Source: Giesbergeria sp. (GTDB lineage: Bacteria; Pseudomonadota; Gammaproteobacteria; Burkholderiales; Burkholderiaceae_C). From it: a DNA stretch of 21,308 nt. The number at the start of each line of letters is the position of its first letter. The first letter of the stretch is position 1. Where the stretch lies: NCBI GenBank assembly GCA_030690515.1, contig JAUYGP010000389.1, positions 1 through 21,308 on the forward strand, in the 5' to 3' direction. Positions 1 to 7,744 of the stretch are shown in pieces. Both the position numbers and the translations under genes were made by a program. The notes under the pieces are model-generated. The model worked only from the letters and a program-made list of their open reading frames with translations, did not search any database and had not been told where the DNA came from.

Positions 1-211
1 CCGGGCCTTCCATGCCTGGCATGCTGATGTCCATGCACACGATCCCGGGGCTGCACTGTTGCGCGAGCGCCAGCACCTGGGCGCCATCACCGGTCTGCCC
101 AACGACTTCCAGGTCGGATTGCGTCTGCAGCAAATGGCACAACGCCTCGCGGAACATCTGGTGGTCGTCTGCCAGAAGAATGCGGGTGGTGGGAGGCTGG
201 AAACTGGGCAT
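1..211 (-). CDS. Response regulator, NarL/FixJ type, receiver domain (3' part outside window)
   Basis: Reading the minus strand from the ATG at 211-209 gives 70 codons, open to the left edge. The peptide is a CheY-like receiver domain: the acidic pair D15-D16 follows the first strand (RILLADDHQMFREAL), and D61 in VCMDISMPGMEG is the expected phosphate acceptor. The ADDHQMFREAL start is typical of NarL/LuxR-type regulators, so a helix-turn-helix output domain is expected beyond the window, though it cannot be seen. The start follows the kinase stop by one base (TGATATG), so the two genes are almost certainly co-translated and the kinase at 213-2375 is its partner. Target genes are unknown; sorAB just upstream is a natural candidate. 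The family call is strong and the output domain is inferred. Confidence 0.9.
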   Translation of the reverse strand, partial: MPSFQPPTTRILLADDHQMFREALCHLLQTQSDLEVVGQTGDGAQVLALAQQCSPGIVCMDISMPGMEGP

Positions 212-212
212 A

Positions 213-2375
213 TCAGATTTCAACACAGATGCGGGTGCCATGGCCCGGAGCCGACTGCAGGGTAAAACGCCCCCCGGCAAACTCGGTTGTTTCACGCATG
301 TGGATCAACCCCAGGCCCGCCCTGTGGCGTGACGCCAGGGCCGTCTCCACATCAAACCCCACGCCGTCGTCCGACGCCACCAGCACAACCGGGCGGGAGT
401 CCAGTTGCAATAGCAAACGCACCGAAGAGGCCTGGGCATGCTTGGCACTGTTGGTCAGAAACTCCTGCACGATGCGAAACAGCGTCAACTCCAGGTCATG
501 TGCCAGCCGCGCCCCGCCCGGCGTGCATTCGATATGCACAGCCACCCCCGTGCGCCGGGAAAACTGCTGCGCATAGTTCTGCACCGCAACCAGTAGCCCT
601 CCGCAATCAAAGGCAGGCGGATGAAGTTGCGCGCAGATTTCACGCACGCTCACGGTGGTGTCCGCAATCAGTGCCTGCGTGTCCTCGACACGGCCCGCAA
701 AATCAGCCGAGGCGCGCTCCTGGGGCGATGCCCGGGTGATGATGTCCAGATTGATGCGCAGTGCCGCCAGGTTGGGGCTGGTGCGGTCGTGCAGTTCGCG
801 GGCAAACCGGCGCTGCATTTCCTCCTGCGTCTGCACCATGCGGCGAGACAGCTCCTCGATGTGCAAGGACAGTCGCAGGCGCTCCTGCTCCAGACGCTTG
901 CGCTCGGTGATATCCGTACCCACGCCGCGGTAGCCACAGAAGTCCCCAAGATCATCCACGATGGGCGTACCGCTGACCAAGCCCCAGTACTCCTGTCCAT
1001 CCCGTCCACGCCGCAATATCTCAAAGTTGCGAAACGGCTGGTGCCTATCCAGCAGGGCACGGTGCTGCGCCCAGTCGTCCGGACCCAGATTTTGTGCCGG
1101 TAGATCCCAGCGCGTCTTGCCCACATATTCTTCGCTGGGGATGCCCGTGCCTTTCAGGACACGTCCATCAAACCGGACAAACCGGTATTGAGCATCCTGT
1201 TCCCAATACCAATCCGACGAAAGCTCGGCCAGCGTGCGAAAGCGCTCTTCGCTTGCCTGCAGTCGGGTCAGTGCCCGCTCCCGAGCATCGAGCATGTGGT
1301 TGAACTGCTTCGCCACGGTTTCCAGCTCCCGGGGGGCGCGTTGCACTGGCACGCGCGTGGACGCCAGACCATCGGCCACATGGGCTGCTGCCAGGCTGAG
1401 AACCTTGATCGGTCGAACAATGCCTCGCCCGATGCGCCAGGCCAAGCCAAAAGCCAGCACCAGGATGGCGAGAGTCCACAGCCCACCCTGGGCGAATGCA
1501 GCATCCGAATCGGCAAACACCTGGGCCGTCGGCACACCGGCCAGCACGCTCCAGCCCGCGTGCTCCACGGGGGCAAAGGCAAAGAGGCGCGAAACCCCAT
1601 CGATGCTGACGAGCTGCTCAACGCCTTCAGAGGGGTCAACGGTCAACGTGCGCATGGGTTCAGGCACCTGCCGCCCCATCCATGTAGCCGCGTCCTGCGA
1701 GCGCAACACAATGCGTCCCGCCCTGTCGATCACCAGCACCAATGCGCCAGGCGGCACCGCACCCAGGATGCGCTGCCCCAGTTGCTCCAGATCCATGGGC
1801 AGGCTGATCAAGCCTGCCGTGCTGTCCTGTGCATCCCGGACGGGATAGAAAAGCACGGAAATCCAGCGCCCTGACAGAGGGCCTATGTTGGCGCCACCCA
1901 CCGTCATACCCCCCATGCCAAGCGCTTCCTTGAAACCGGGCACTTCCTGCAACTGCGCACGGGTAATTTTTTCCGTCAAAAACGAACAGTCGTTCTGCCC
2001 CGTCAGATCCTGTACCACCAGATTGGTGAACTCAGGGTAAAGCCGGACAAACTCGGTGATGATGGGGTCGCAGGCACTGCCATCGAGCGCCCTGACCTGT
2101 GGACGACGGGCAATACGCTCAAGAACTGCCGCATGGTCGCGCAAAATCGCTTCCAGCGCCCCTGCCGTACCGCGGGCCAGCACGCGCACCCGCTCAAAGG
2201 CAACTTGCCGCGCGGTCTGCCGCCCTTTTTCGAGATGAACGGCCAACAGTCCGAGCGCGGGCAGCGATACCGCCACCACCAGCAGCATGAGCTGTGCACG
2301 GACCGACAGACGGTTAAAGCTCCACACCAGCACACCTTTGTTCGAAAACCCTGCCGCATTGCAAGGCGTTCGCAT
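213..2375 (-). CDS. Membrane sensor histidine kinase (periplasmic sensor-HAMP-PAS-HisKA_3-HATPase)
   Basis: 720 residues. A first membrane helix at about 28-47 and a second at about 298-315 bracket a periplasmic region of roughly 250 residues that looks like a double-Cache sensor. A HAMP-like linker (about 316-368) and a PAS domain (about 375-495, ending GVGTDITERKRLEQE) follow. The HisKA_3 dimerisation box has the phosphoacceptor H529 in RELHDRTSPNLAALRINL. The ATPase domain shows the N box around N642, DDGVGF at 669-674 and a GLGL motif near 687. This is a NarX/DesK-class kinase that phosphorylates a NarL-type regulator, here the gene one base downstream. The sensor domain holds cysteines C102 and C130. 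A GTG at codon 17, preceded by AAGGTG, is a plausible alternative start because the first 16 residues are not typical. It lies 61 bases after sorB on the same strand. The signal sensed is unknown. Confidence 0.9.
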   Translation of the reverse strand: MRTPCNAAGFSNKGVLVWSFNRLSVRAQLMLLVVAVSLPALGLLAVHLEKGRQTARQVAFERVRVLARGTAGALEAILRDHAAVLERIARRPQVRALDGSACDPIITEFVRLYPEFTNLVVQDLTGQNDCSFLTEKITRAQLQEVPGFKEALGMGGMTVGGANIGPLSGRWISVLFYPVRDAQDSTAGLISLPMDLEQLGQRILGAVPPGALVLVIDRAGRIVLRSQDAATWMGRQVPEPMRTLTVDPSEGVEQLVSIDGVSRLFAFAPVEHAGWSVLAGVPTAQVFADSDAAFAQGGLWTLAILVLAFGLAWRIGRGIVRPIKVLSLAAAHVADGLASTRVPVQRAPRELETVAKQFNHMLDARERALTRLQASEERFRTLAELSSDWYWEQDAQYRFVRFDGRVLKGTGIPSEEYVGKTRWDLPAQNLGPDDWAQHRALLDRHQPFRNFEILRRGRDGQEYWGLVSGTPIVDDLGDFCGYRGVGTDITERKRLEQERLRLSLHIEELSRRMVQTQEEMQRRFARELHDRTSPNLAALRINLDIITRASPQERASADFAGRVEDTQALIADTTVSVREICAQLHPPAFDCGGLLVAVQNYAQQFSRRTGVAVHIECTPGGARLAHDLELTLFRIVQEFLTNSAKHAQASSVRLLLQLDSRPVVLVASDDGVGFDVETALASRHRAGLGLIHMRETTEFAGGRFTLQSAPGHGTRICVEI

Positions 2376-2389
2376 TGTGCATGGTGTTT

Positions 2390-2407
2390 CCGGGTGAAAA
2401 CACCCAG
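2390..2407 (-). other. Small hairpin between sorB and the kinase gene
   Basis: GGGTG and CACCC arms enclose a four-base loop, extendable to about seven pairs on the minus-strand transcript if G-U pairs are allowed. No U-run follows, so this is not a convincing intrinsic terminator. It could trim expression between the sulfite dehydrogenase genes and the kinase, or be chance. Confidence 0.3.
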
Positions 2408-2436
2408 GCGATCCCCCACGAGAACGAACGGGAGGG

Positions 2437-2799
2437 TCAACGCGCCAGGGGCACCCCTCCGGTGGACTGGGACACGAAGGCCGCCAGGGCCTGCATGTCA
2501 GCTTCGCTGAGCTGCTCTGCGTAGGATGGCATCACGCCCAGGCCCGAGTGCAAGGCACGCAACACCCTGGCGGCATCCGGCTTGAGTTCATCAAGCACCG
2601 GGCCCACCTGCCCCGTGGAGCCCGCCGCCTGCAGCGTGTGGCAGACCGCACAGGCGGGCTTGACCGTGGTGAACAGGGCTTTCCCCCGCGCCACCAGCGC
2701 CGCATCGTCTGCACGCGCAAGCCCCGGCACAGCCATGGCCAGCCCGCACAACACCCAGGCCACAGCGCCTGCACCCAGCGAGAGGCGCTTGTCCCGCAT
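2437..2799 (-). CDS. sorB: Sulfite dehydrogenase cytochrome c subunit (SorB-like)
   Basis: 120 residues with a Sec signal peptide (hydrophobic about 9-28, probable cut near ARA-DD) and one c-type haem site, C50-A-V-C53-H54. M90 in GVMPSY is the likely distal haem ligand. Length and layout fit a small monohaem class I cytochrome c. It begins four bases after the sorA stop, so the two are translated together. In known sulfite dehydrogenases such as SorAB of Starkeya, this subunit takes electrons from the molybdenum subunit in the periplasm and passes them to the respiratory chain. The haem protein call is certain; the partner assignment comes from the gene order. SorU of the SorT-SorU pair is an equivalent name. 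Confidence 0.85.
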   Translation of the reverse strand: MRDKRLSLGAGAVAWVLCGLAMAVPGLARADDAALVARGKALFTTVKPACAVCHTLQAAGSTGQVGPVLDELKPDAARVLRALHSGLGVMPSYAEQLSEADMQALAAFVSQSTGGVPLAR

Positions 2800-2803
2800 G
2801 ACC

Positions 2804-4009
2804 TCAGGCCACCATCACAGTAACAGCGTGGTCACGCCAGCTGTTGTTGTTGTAGCCACGGATGTTTTCCTCGCGCTCAGCAGGCTGCGCATGGCCTGCA
2901 GCATCGGTGGCCCGACTGGCCAGCACGTGGGTTCCCGCAGCCAGCCGCGCGGGCAGCACAAACTGGCGCCAGGCAAAACGTCCCAGGTCAGGGCCAATCA
3001 GCTGCGCCCGGTTCCAGGTGGCGCCGCCATCGACGGACACCTCCACCCCCTGCACTGGCTGGGTACCGGCAAACGCCACACCGTGGATCTGGGTCATACC
3101 CGCCTTGAGCGGGCCTTGCTCGGAGAGGGGGCCGTTGATCCACGACTTGACCACGATTTCCCACACCGATCGCTGGTCCGGACTGGACTTGGTGCCGGGG
3201 GGTGAGAGCCGGTAGCTGTTGGTCATGATGCGCGCCTGGGATTGCTGCGGCGTCAGCGCCAGCCGCTTGATGTATTTGATGTTATTCACCCCTTGATAGC
3301 CCGGCGCGATCAGGCGCAACGGGCCACCATGGGCCAAGGGAATGGGCTCGCCGTTCAACTCCCAAGCCAGAATGGCGTCGCCCAGGGCCTCAATCGGCAC
3401 CGAGCGCTCCACGAGCACAGTGAGCGGGTCCACCCCTTCAGGCAATTTTTCCCCGCCCGTACCGGTGAGATACACCGCGCCATCGACAGCCCCCCCCAGC
3501 GCGGCCACCACCGCGCGCACGGGCACGCCGCTCCAGAACACACAGCCTGCGGCACCCACGGTCCATTGCGTACCACTGGGTTTGCTGGGGAAGAACCCGC
3601 GCCCATTGCCCGAGCACTGCAACACCGTGGCCACGGTTTCCAGGCCCATGGTTTTGAGCTCCCCCAGCGAGAAGGTTCGTGGACTTTTCACGCCCTCGAT
3701 GCTGATGGTCCAGGCATCCCGGTTGTCCAGAATGGAGGCATCCGGCGGCGGCAAATTGTTACGTACATACAGCTGGTCGGTCGGTGTCAACACGCTGGTA
3801 CCAAACGCAGAGCGCCGCGTTTCCATGGTGTTGTTGCTGTGCACGATCAGGGCCTTGGCGTCTTTCCAGTCGACATAGGCTGGCAGAGGCTTGGCCGCTG
3901 CGGCTTGGGCGTGTGCACCAGTCGTCCAGCTCGCCAGACCCAGCGTTCCGAGGGCGGCGGCACTGCCAGCCAACATATGGCGGCGCGGGATTGACGTAGG
4001 GGATTTCAT
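2804..4009 (-). CDS. sorA: Sulfite dehydrogenase, molybdopterin subunit (SorA-like), Tat-exported
   Basis: 401 residues from the ATG at 4009-4007, chosen because AAGGAG lies six bases upstream and because the protein then opens with a twin-arginine signal (PRRHMLAG, then a hydrophobic stretch, probable cut after AHA at 34). The frame runs open 38 codons further upstream, but that stretch lacks signal features. The sulfite oxidase fold is visible: C132 in VLQCSGNGRGFF is the expected molybdenum thiolate ligand, and AHGGPLRLIAPGYQG (about 226-240) is a cofactor-binding signature. A C-terminal dimerisation domain follows (about 265-400). The enzyme should oxidise sulfite to sulfate in the periplasm. 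SoxC is a relative, but SoxC pairs with a dihaem SoxD, whereas the neighbour here has one haem, which favours SorA/SorT. It is first in a likely operon with sorB and perhaps the two-component genes. Confidence 0.87.
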   Translation of the reverse strand: MKSPTSIPRRHMLAGSAAALGTLGLASWTTGAHAQAAAAKPLPAYVDWKDAKALIVHSNNTMETRRSAFGTSVLTPTDQLYVRNNLPPPDASILDNRDAWTISIEGVKSPRTFSLGELKTMGLETVATVLQCSGNGRGFFPSKPSGTQWTVGAAGCVFWSGVPVRAVVAALGGAVDGAVYLTGTGGEKLPEGVDPLTVLVERSVPIEALGDAILAWELNGEPIPLAHGGPLRLIAPGYQGVNNIKYIKRLALTPQQSQARIMTNSYRLSPPGTKSSPDQRSVWEIVVKSWINGPLSEQGPLKAGMTQIHGVAFAGTQPVQGVEVSVDGGATWNRAQLIGPDLGRFAWRQFVLPARLAAGTHVLASRATDAAGHAQPAEREENIRGYNNNSWRDHAVTVMVA

Positions 4010-4015
4010 GGCGCA

Positions 4016-4021
4016 CTCCTT
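4016..4021 (-). promoter_or_regulatory. Ribosome binding site that fixes the sorA start
   Basis: AAGGAG on the minus strand sits six bases before the ATG at 4009. It is the reason for preferring this start over the in-frame upstream ATG codons. Confidence 0.75.
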
Positions 4022-4122
4022 CGCGAGAGGTGAATGAGAAATTGAAAGAAAGAGACGCGCAATGCTGTTCATTGCCTGCACGCTGCCGCCCATTCTGGAC
4101 TGCCTCGGCGAGAAGCCGATCA

Positions 4123-4136
4123 TTGATGTATGTCAA
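4123..4136. promoter_or_regulatory. FNR/Anr/Dnr-like box in the sorA / PhnD-rhodanese intergenic region
   Basis: TTGATGTATGTCAA matches the TTGAT-N4-ATCAA pattern of FNR-family regulators with one mismatch. The reverse reading, TTGACATACATCAA, starts with a perfect TTGACA, so it could also be or overlap a -35 element for sorA. A CAGAAT hexamer at 4097-4092 lies about where a -10 would fall if the box acted near -42 to -45 toward sorA. The box lies 114 bases from the sorA start and 121 from the plus-strand start, so it could serve either gene. No footprint is known; this is a pattern match only. Confidence 0.45.
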
Positions 4137-4256
4137 AAAATGTAAGAGTTACCAGTGAAATGGAAACATCCGTTATTCACCCATCGGGCTGGTGCATATT
4201 CAAAACTGTCGACTTCGGCCACGGCAGTGCCTTTTTCATCCCGCTCACGAAAAGCC

Positions 4257-5426
4257 ATGAACCTCCGATCCATCACACACCACTCTCTGCCGGGCCTCGC
4301 CCTGGTGCTGGCAGCCCAGCTTGCGCACGCACAGCTGACGGTCATCGTCGCGGTGGAGCCCACGGCGCGCAAAGCGGCACACACCATCCTTCGCAGCGCC
4401 ATGGAATCAGGCTTGTCCAAGGCCTCTTCGCTGACGGCAATCGTTTCCACCAGCGAAGACCTTGCCGACGTGATGCGCGCCACCCGCAGTGCGGGCTATG
4501 ACGTTTTCATCGGTCCGGCACAGGTGGCAGCCTCCACGCTGCCGCGCGGGTATGAACTGGTCGGTGCCACGCAAAAGTCAGAGCAGTACCTGCTTATCAG
4601 TGCACCGCAGGTGGAAAACACGGGTGCCATGAAGGGCCGCAGACTCTACTTGCCGCAGCAGGATTCCATCTACACCTACATGGCGCGCGGCATGCTCAAC
4701 GAAGCAGGACTTTCCTTCAAAGACCTCAAAACCGTGCAGTACGAAAAGTACCCGCAGGCGGGGCTCAGTTCCATCTCGCTGGGCTCCACCGATGCCACCG
4801 TCGTGCGCGCCGATGAATGGGCTGAATGGAAGACCGCCCACCCAGGCGACGCCAAAGTGTTGGCCACCAGCCAGCCTGTGCCTGGCGGCTTCACCGTGGT
4901 GGTGAAAAAAGACCTTCCCGCCGATGTGCGGTCCAAGCTCGCACAGTGGTTTGGCGGCGCCAGCAGCCAGGTGGGCCTAGCCCCGGTGATTTTGCGGCCC
5001 GAGGCAGCCGAATACCAACGGGTGGCGGAACTCGGACTGTTCACGCCCTCCAGCCTGCCGGGCGTACAACGCATCACGGCCAAGGAGGCGCAGCAGTTGC
5101 AGACGCAGGGGGCGCTCCTCGTGGACACCCGGACAGAAAAGGAATTCAAAACCCGGCGAATCAAGGGCGCACAGTGGGCCGCCTATATCGAAAAAAGCCT
5201 GAAGGATGTCGCTTTCAATGCAGCGCAGGATGACTTCAGCGCGCTCGACAAGCTGCCTGCGGGCAGCCAGGACAAACCCGTGGTATTTGCCTGCAACGGC
5301 GCCGAATGCTGGAAATCGTACAAAGCGGCCAAGGCCGCCGCCAGCAAGGGATACAAGAAGGTGTACTGGCTGCGCGGCGGGCTGCCTGAATGGGCTGCAG
5401 ACGGTTTACCAACCGAAGGTGGTTGA
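4257..5426 (+). CDS. Secreted fusion: PhnD-like periplasmic binding domain + rhodanese domain
   Basis: 389 residues from the ATG at 4257, where a clear Sec signal begins (hydrophobic 11-22, cut after AHA at 25). The open frame extends upstream, but without signal-peptide character. Residues about 27-255 resemble PhnD/SsuA-type substrate-binding proteins (TVIVAVEPTA, YDVFIGPAQVA, MKGRRLYLPQQDS, then a second lobe with DATVVRADEWAEW). Residues about 270-385 are a rhodanese domain: LLVDTRTEKEFKTRRIKGA, then the active-site loop VVFACNGAECWKS with C346 as the expected sulfur-carrying cysteine and C351 beside it, and a WLRGGLPEWAADGLP ending. Rhodaneses move sulfane sulfur; PhnD-like proteins bind small oxyanions or act as sensors' partners. 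It faces sorAB from a shared control region, which suggests a role in periplasmic sulfur handling. No ABC transporter genes are adjacent. Ligand and reaction are not known. Confidence 0.85.
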   Translation: MNLRSITHHSLPGLALVLAAQLAHAQLTVIVAVEPTARKAAHTILRSAMESGLSKASSLTAIVSTSEDLADVMRATRSAGYDVFIGPAQVAASTLPRGYELVGATQKSEQYLLISAPQVENTGAMKGRRLYLPQQDSIYTYMARGMLNEAGLSFKDLKTVQYEKYPQAGLSSISLGSTDATVVRADEWAEWKTAHPGDAKVLATSQPVPGGFTVVVKKDLPADVRSKLAQWFGGASSQVGLAPVILRPEAAEYQRVAELGLFTPSSLPGVQRITAKEAQQLQTQGALLVDTRTEKEFKTRRIKGAQWAAYIEKSLKDVAFNAAQDDFSALDKLPAGSQDKPVVFACNGAECWKSYKAAKAAASKGYKKVYWLRGGLPEWAADGLPTEGG

Positions 5427-5444
5427 CAAGCCAGCAGTGCGGCA

Positions 5445-6743
5445 TCAGCCCGCGCAGAACACCGTCAGCACCCCGGTATAGCCATACAGGTGCTGGTGCG
5501 CGATCTCACCACCGGCAAAAAACCCCACCAGGGGCACATCCCCCAGGGCATGGCGCACGATCTGCAACTCGGCCCCCGGGGCACCAAAGTGCGGCCCGCC
5601 CCGGCCCGAGCAACTCACGTAGATGGCCCCAGTGATGTGGCGACCCGGTCGGGGCGGCAGTGCACCGTCCAGGGCGCCATACACCGGGAACGGGCTGCCC
5701 TGCACACTGGCCGGCTGCGGCATGGGCTCCTGCTCCTGCGGAGCCAGTTCCTCGCGAATTTCGGCGCAAATGCGTACCAGGTCAGCACGGGCGGCCGCCA
5801 CGTTGCGCTGACAAAACGCCAGGCGCATGCCCGGCTCCACCTGGTCGGCCAATGCCACACCATGGCGCGCACCATCCAGGCCAATGATGTGCCGCACCCG
5901 GGTGTCGGTGCCGAAGTGGCCCGTGCGCTCGGCCTGGAAGGCGACATCGCCATCCATGAGCCCGGCCAGCGTGTTGCGGACACGCTCCACAGCGTGCTGC
6001 GGGTCGCCATCGAGCGACACCTCCAACGTGTCCAACAGCACGTCCAGCGCGGGCTGTCCATCGAGCTGCAGCACCACGTTATCCTGGGCCGCCGTGATAC
6101 GGTGCGTGGCCCCCACGGGCTGGCAGCCCTGGGTCACGCGCGAAAGCAGTGCTACATCGGCGCTGAAAGCGATGCCCGAGAGCCCACCCGCAAACACCCC
6201 ACCCGCCGCGCCCTGCCCCGCCAGGTTTCCACTACCGCCCACGGCGAACTGCACGCTGGCACCCCGACTGGCAGAGAGGCCTCCAAACACGTAGCCGCTG
6301 GTGGTGCGCTCGGCCATTTCAGCGATCAGGCTGGCCACGTCGGGCGTGCGGCCATCGGCGTGCACCAGCGCCGTGTGTGCCACAAAATCACTGGTGCCTG
6401 CACGCGGCAAGGGGGCGACACCCGAGAACACCCGGTACTGGTCGCAAGGCAGGTCCAGCAGCATCAGCGCCAGGGCGGGCTCGTCGAAATATTCGGCATT
6501 GCTGGCGCACACGCCCACACCCACGGTGCCGCTCCAGTCGGTGATCTCTGGCAGCTCGGCCGCCAAATAGTCCAGCAACTCCTGCGCCTGCGCGGCGTAG
6601 TGGTCGGTGATGTAGAGCAGTCCCAAGGCGGGCGCCTGGGCATAGGCGGGCAGGGCCATTTGCGCGCGCACCTGCGCTAGCGCCAATGCGGCTGCCATGC
6701 GCCACTGCGGGTGCGTGGCGTGACCGGTGGGGCAAAGCTTCAT
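5445..6743 (-). CDS. FIST-domain sensory protein (FIST N + FIST C)
   Basis: 432 residues from the ATG at 6743. The frame stays open upstream, but that part overlaps the 3' end of phaM and is a run of Arg/Pro, a GC-rich shadow, so the shorter start is used. The N-terminal half (about 30-220) has the FIST N pattern (LGLLYITDHYAAQAQELL, TVGVGVCASNAEYF, SGYVFGGLSASRG), and the C-terminal half (about 225-430) the FIST C pattern (GCQPVGATHRITAAQDNVVLQLDGQPALDVL, ending in GAPGAELQIVRHALGDVPLVGFFAGGEI and HLYGYTGVLTVF). There is no signal peptide or membrane helix, so it is cytoplasmic. FIST domains are thought to sense small molecules, possibly amino acids; here the domain stands alone with no output domain. 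It lies 52 bases after phaM on the same strand, so the two may share a transcript. It meets the PhnD-rhodanese gene tail to tail. Confidence 0.85.
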   Translation of the reverse strand: MKLCPTGHATHPQWRMAAALALAQVRAQMALPAYAQAPALGLLYITDHYAAQAQELLDYLAAELPEITDWSGTVGVGVCASNAEYFDEPALALMLLDLPCDQYRVFSGVAPLPRAGTSDFVAHTALVHADGRTPDVASLIAEMAERTTSGYVFGGLSASRGASVQFAVGGSGNLAGQGAAGGVFAGGLSGIAFSADVALLSRVTQGCQPVGATHRITAAQDNVVLQLDGQPALDVLLDTLEVSLDGDPQHAVERVRNTLAGLMDGDVAFQAERTGHFGTDTRVRHIIGLDGARHGVALADQVEPGMRLAFCQRNVAAARADLVRICAEIREELAPQEQEPMPQPASVQGSPFPVYGALDGALPPRPGRHITGAIYVSCSGRGGPHFGAPGAELQIVRHALGDVPLVGFFAGGEIAHQHLYGYTGVLTVFCAG

Positions 6744-6795
6744 GGGGTTCCGGGCTGCACAGGGCCTGCCTGCATGGTGTACAGGCCAGGTACTG

Positions 6796-7623
6796 TCAGC
6801 GCGCCTTCTTGGTTGCGGGCCGTCGTGCGGTGGTCTTGGCCGCCGTCGTCTTTTTGGCGGCGGCCTTGCGCGGTGCGGCCTTGCGTGCAGGCGTTTTGCT
6901 GGCGGGCGCTGGTGCGGCGCTTGGGGCCTTGGCGGGCGCGACACGGCGCGTTGCGCTTTGCACCCCTTTGGCCGCGATCTGACCGGCCATGCCGGTGGCG
7001 GTGCGGAAGGCCTCCTTGGCCAGGCCGGTGGCCAGGTTGCGGGTGGTATCCAGGGCAGTTTGCTTTGCCGCGTCCTTCATGGCGTCGGTCGCAATCTGCT
7101 GGAACTGCTGAGACAGCGCGCCCCACCACTGCATGGGGTCGACGACGCTCGTGGCAGCCGCTGCGGTACGGGCTTTGCCTTTGGCGGGGGCAGCGGCTTG
7201 CGCCGGCGCTGCCATATCCGACACACGGTGCGCCACGCCCGAGACGGTCTGGGCCGCACTGGCCAGGGTTTCACCGGCTTTTTGCACGCCGTCCATCACG
7301 GTGTCGGCGGTCTTGAGCTTGAAGGCGTTGGCCAGGTCGCCCATGCTGAAATTCATGCCTTCCAGTGTGGCCAGGGTCATTTTCTGCACCTCCAGGGCCT
7401 GGATGGTGGCAGAGAGCGCGCGCGAATTTTGCTCGAGCCAGAACTGCACGGCCTTGAGTTCTTCGACGCGCTTCTCCAGCTCTTCAACGTTGATCGTCGG
7501 AGCCACCCAATTGGACAGGTTGGGCATCTGCGGGATATTGCTGGATGCGCCCTTGGCAAGGTTCTGCAAAAAATCAAAACCTGGCACGAATTTACCGAAA
7601 CCGGTGGGTGATGTGTCGCTCAT
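6796..7623 (-). CDS. phaM: PhaM-family polyhydroxyalkanoate granule-associated protein
   Basis: 275 residues. The N-terminal part has the PhaM signature (TGFGKFVPGFDFLQNL, then NLSNWVAPTINVEELEKRVEELKAVQFWLEQN, residues about 8-66), with amphipathic and coiled-coil character to about 130. A Ala/Pro linker follows, a second helical part (about 162-222) and a basic Lys/Arg/Ala/Thr/Pro tail from about 226 to the end (ARKAAPRKAAAKKTT). In Ralstonia eutropha, PhaM activates the PHB synthase PhaC1 through its N-terminal region and binds DNA through such a tail, attaching granules to the nucleoid and aiding their sharing at division. The start is supported by GGAG five bases upstream. It is followed by the FIST gene. 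The PHA synthase itself is not in the window. Confidence 0.85.
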   Translation of the reverse strand: MSDTSPTGFGKFVPGFDFLQNLAKGASSNIPQMPNLSNWVAPTINVEELEKRVEELKAVQFWLEQNSRALSATIQALEVQKMTLATLEGMNFSMGDLANAFKLKTADTVMDGVQKAGETLASAAQTVSGVAHRVSDMAAPAQAAAPAKGKARTAAAATSVVDPMQWWGALSQQFQQIATDAMKDAAKQTALDTTRNLATGLAKEAFRTATGMAGQIAAKGVQSATRRVAPAKAPSAAPAPASKTPARKAAPRKAAAKKTTAAKTTARRPATKKAR

Positions 7624-7695
7624 GGCCGCTCCGCTGGGTTGGATGTCAACAAGGATGTGCGCAGCTTACTCCAACGGCGCCTCCACGCGGAAGGC

Positions 7696-7714
7696 CATGG
7701 GGCAAACACCCATG
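7696..7714. other. Hairpin between the PCu(A)C gene and phaM
   Basis: CATGGG and CCCATG arms with a seven-base loop lie downstream of the PCu(A)C stop (7745) and upstream of the phaM start (7623). No T-run follows on the minus strand, so it is at most a weak terminator. The rest of the 121-base gap shows no clear promoter to me. Confidence 0.25.
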
Positions 7715-7744
7715 CCCTTCCCGGTGAGAGGCCGATGCCCGGGA

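Noticed and set aside
2390..2407. Rho-independent terminator after sorB
   Set aside because: The stem is short and no U-run follows on the transcribed strand.
2804..4009. SoxC of a thiosulfate-oxidising Sox complex
   Set aside because: No soxXYZAB genes are nearby, and the adjacent cytochrome has one haem motif, not the two of SoxD.
4010..4123. N-terminal extension of SorA by 38 residues
   Set aside because: The Tat signal and the AAGGAG site both point to the ATG at 4009.
1..5426. A phosphonate or sulfonate ABC uptake operon, suggested by the PhnD-like domain
   Set aside because: No ATPase or permease gene is present, and the binding domain is fused to a rhodanese.
6744..6944. N-terminal extension of the FIST protein by 67 residues
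   Set aside because: It overlaps the phaM 3' end and consists of Arg/Pro shadow sequence; the ATG at 6743 gives a normal FIST N-terminus.
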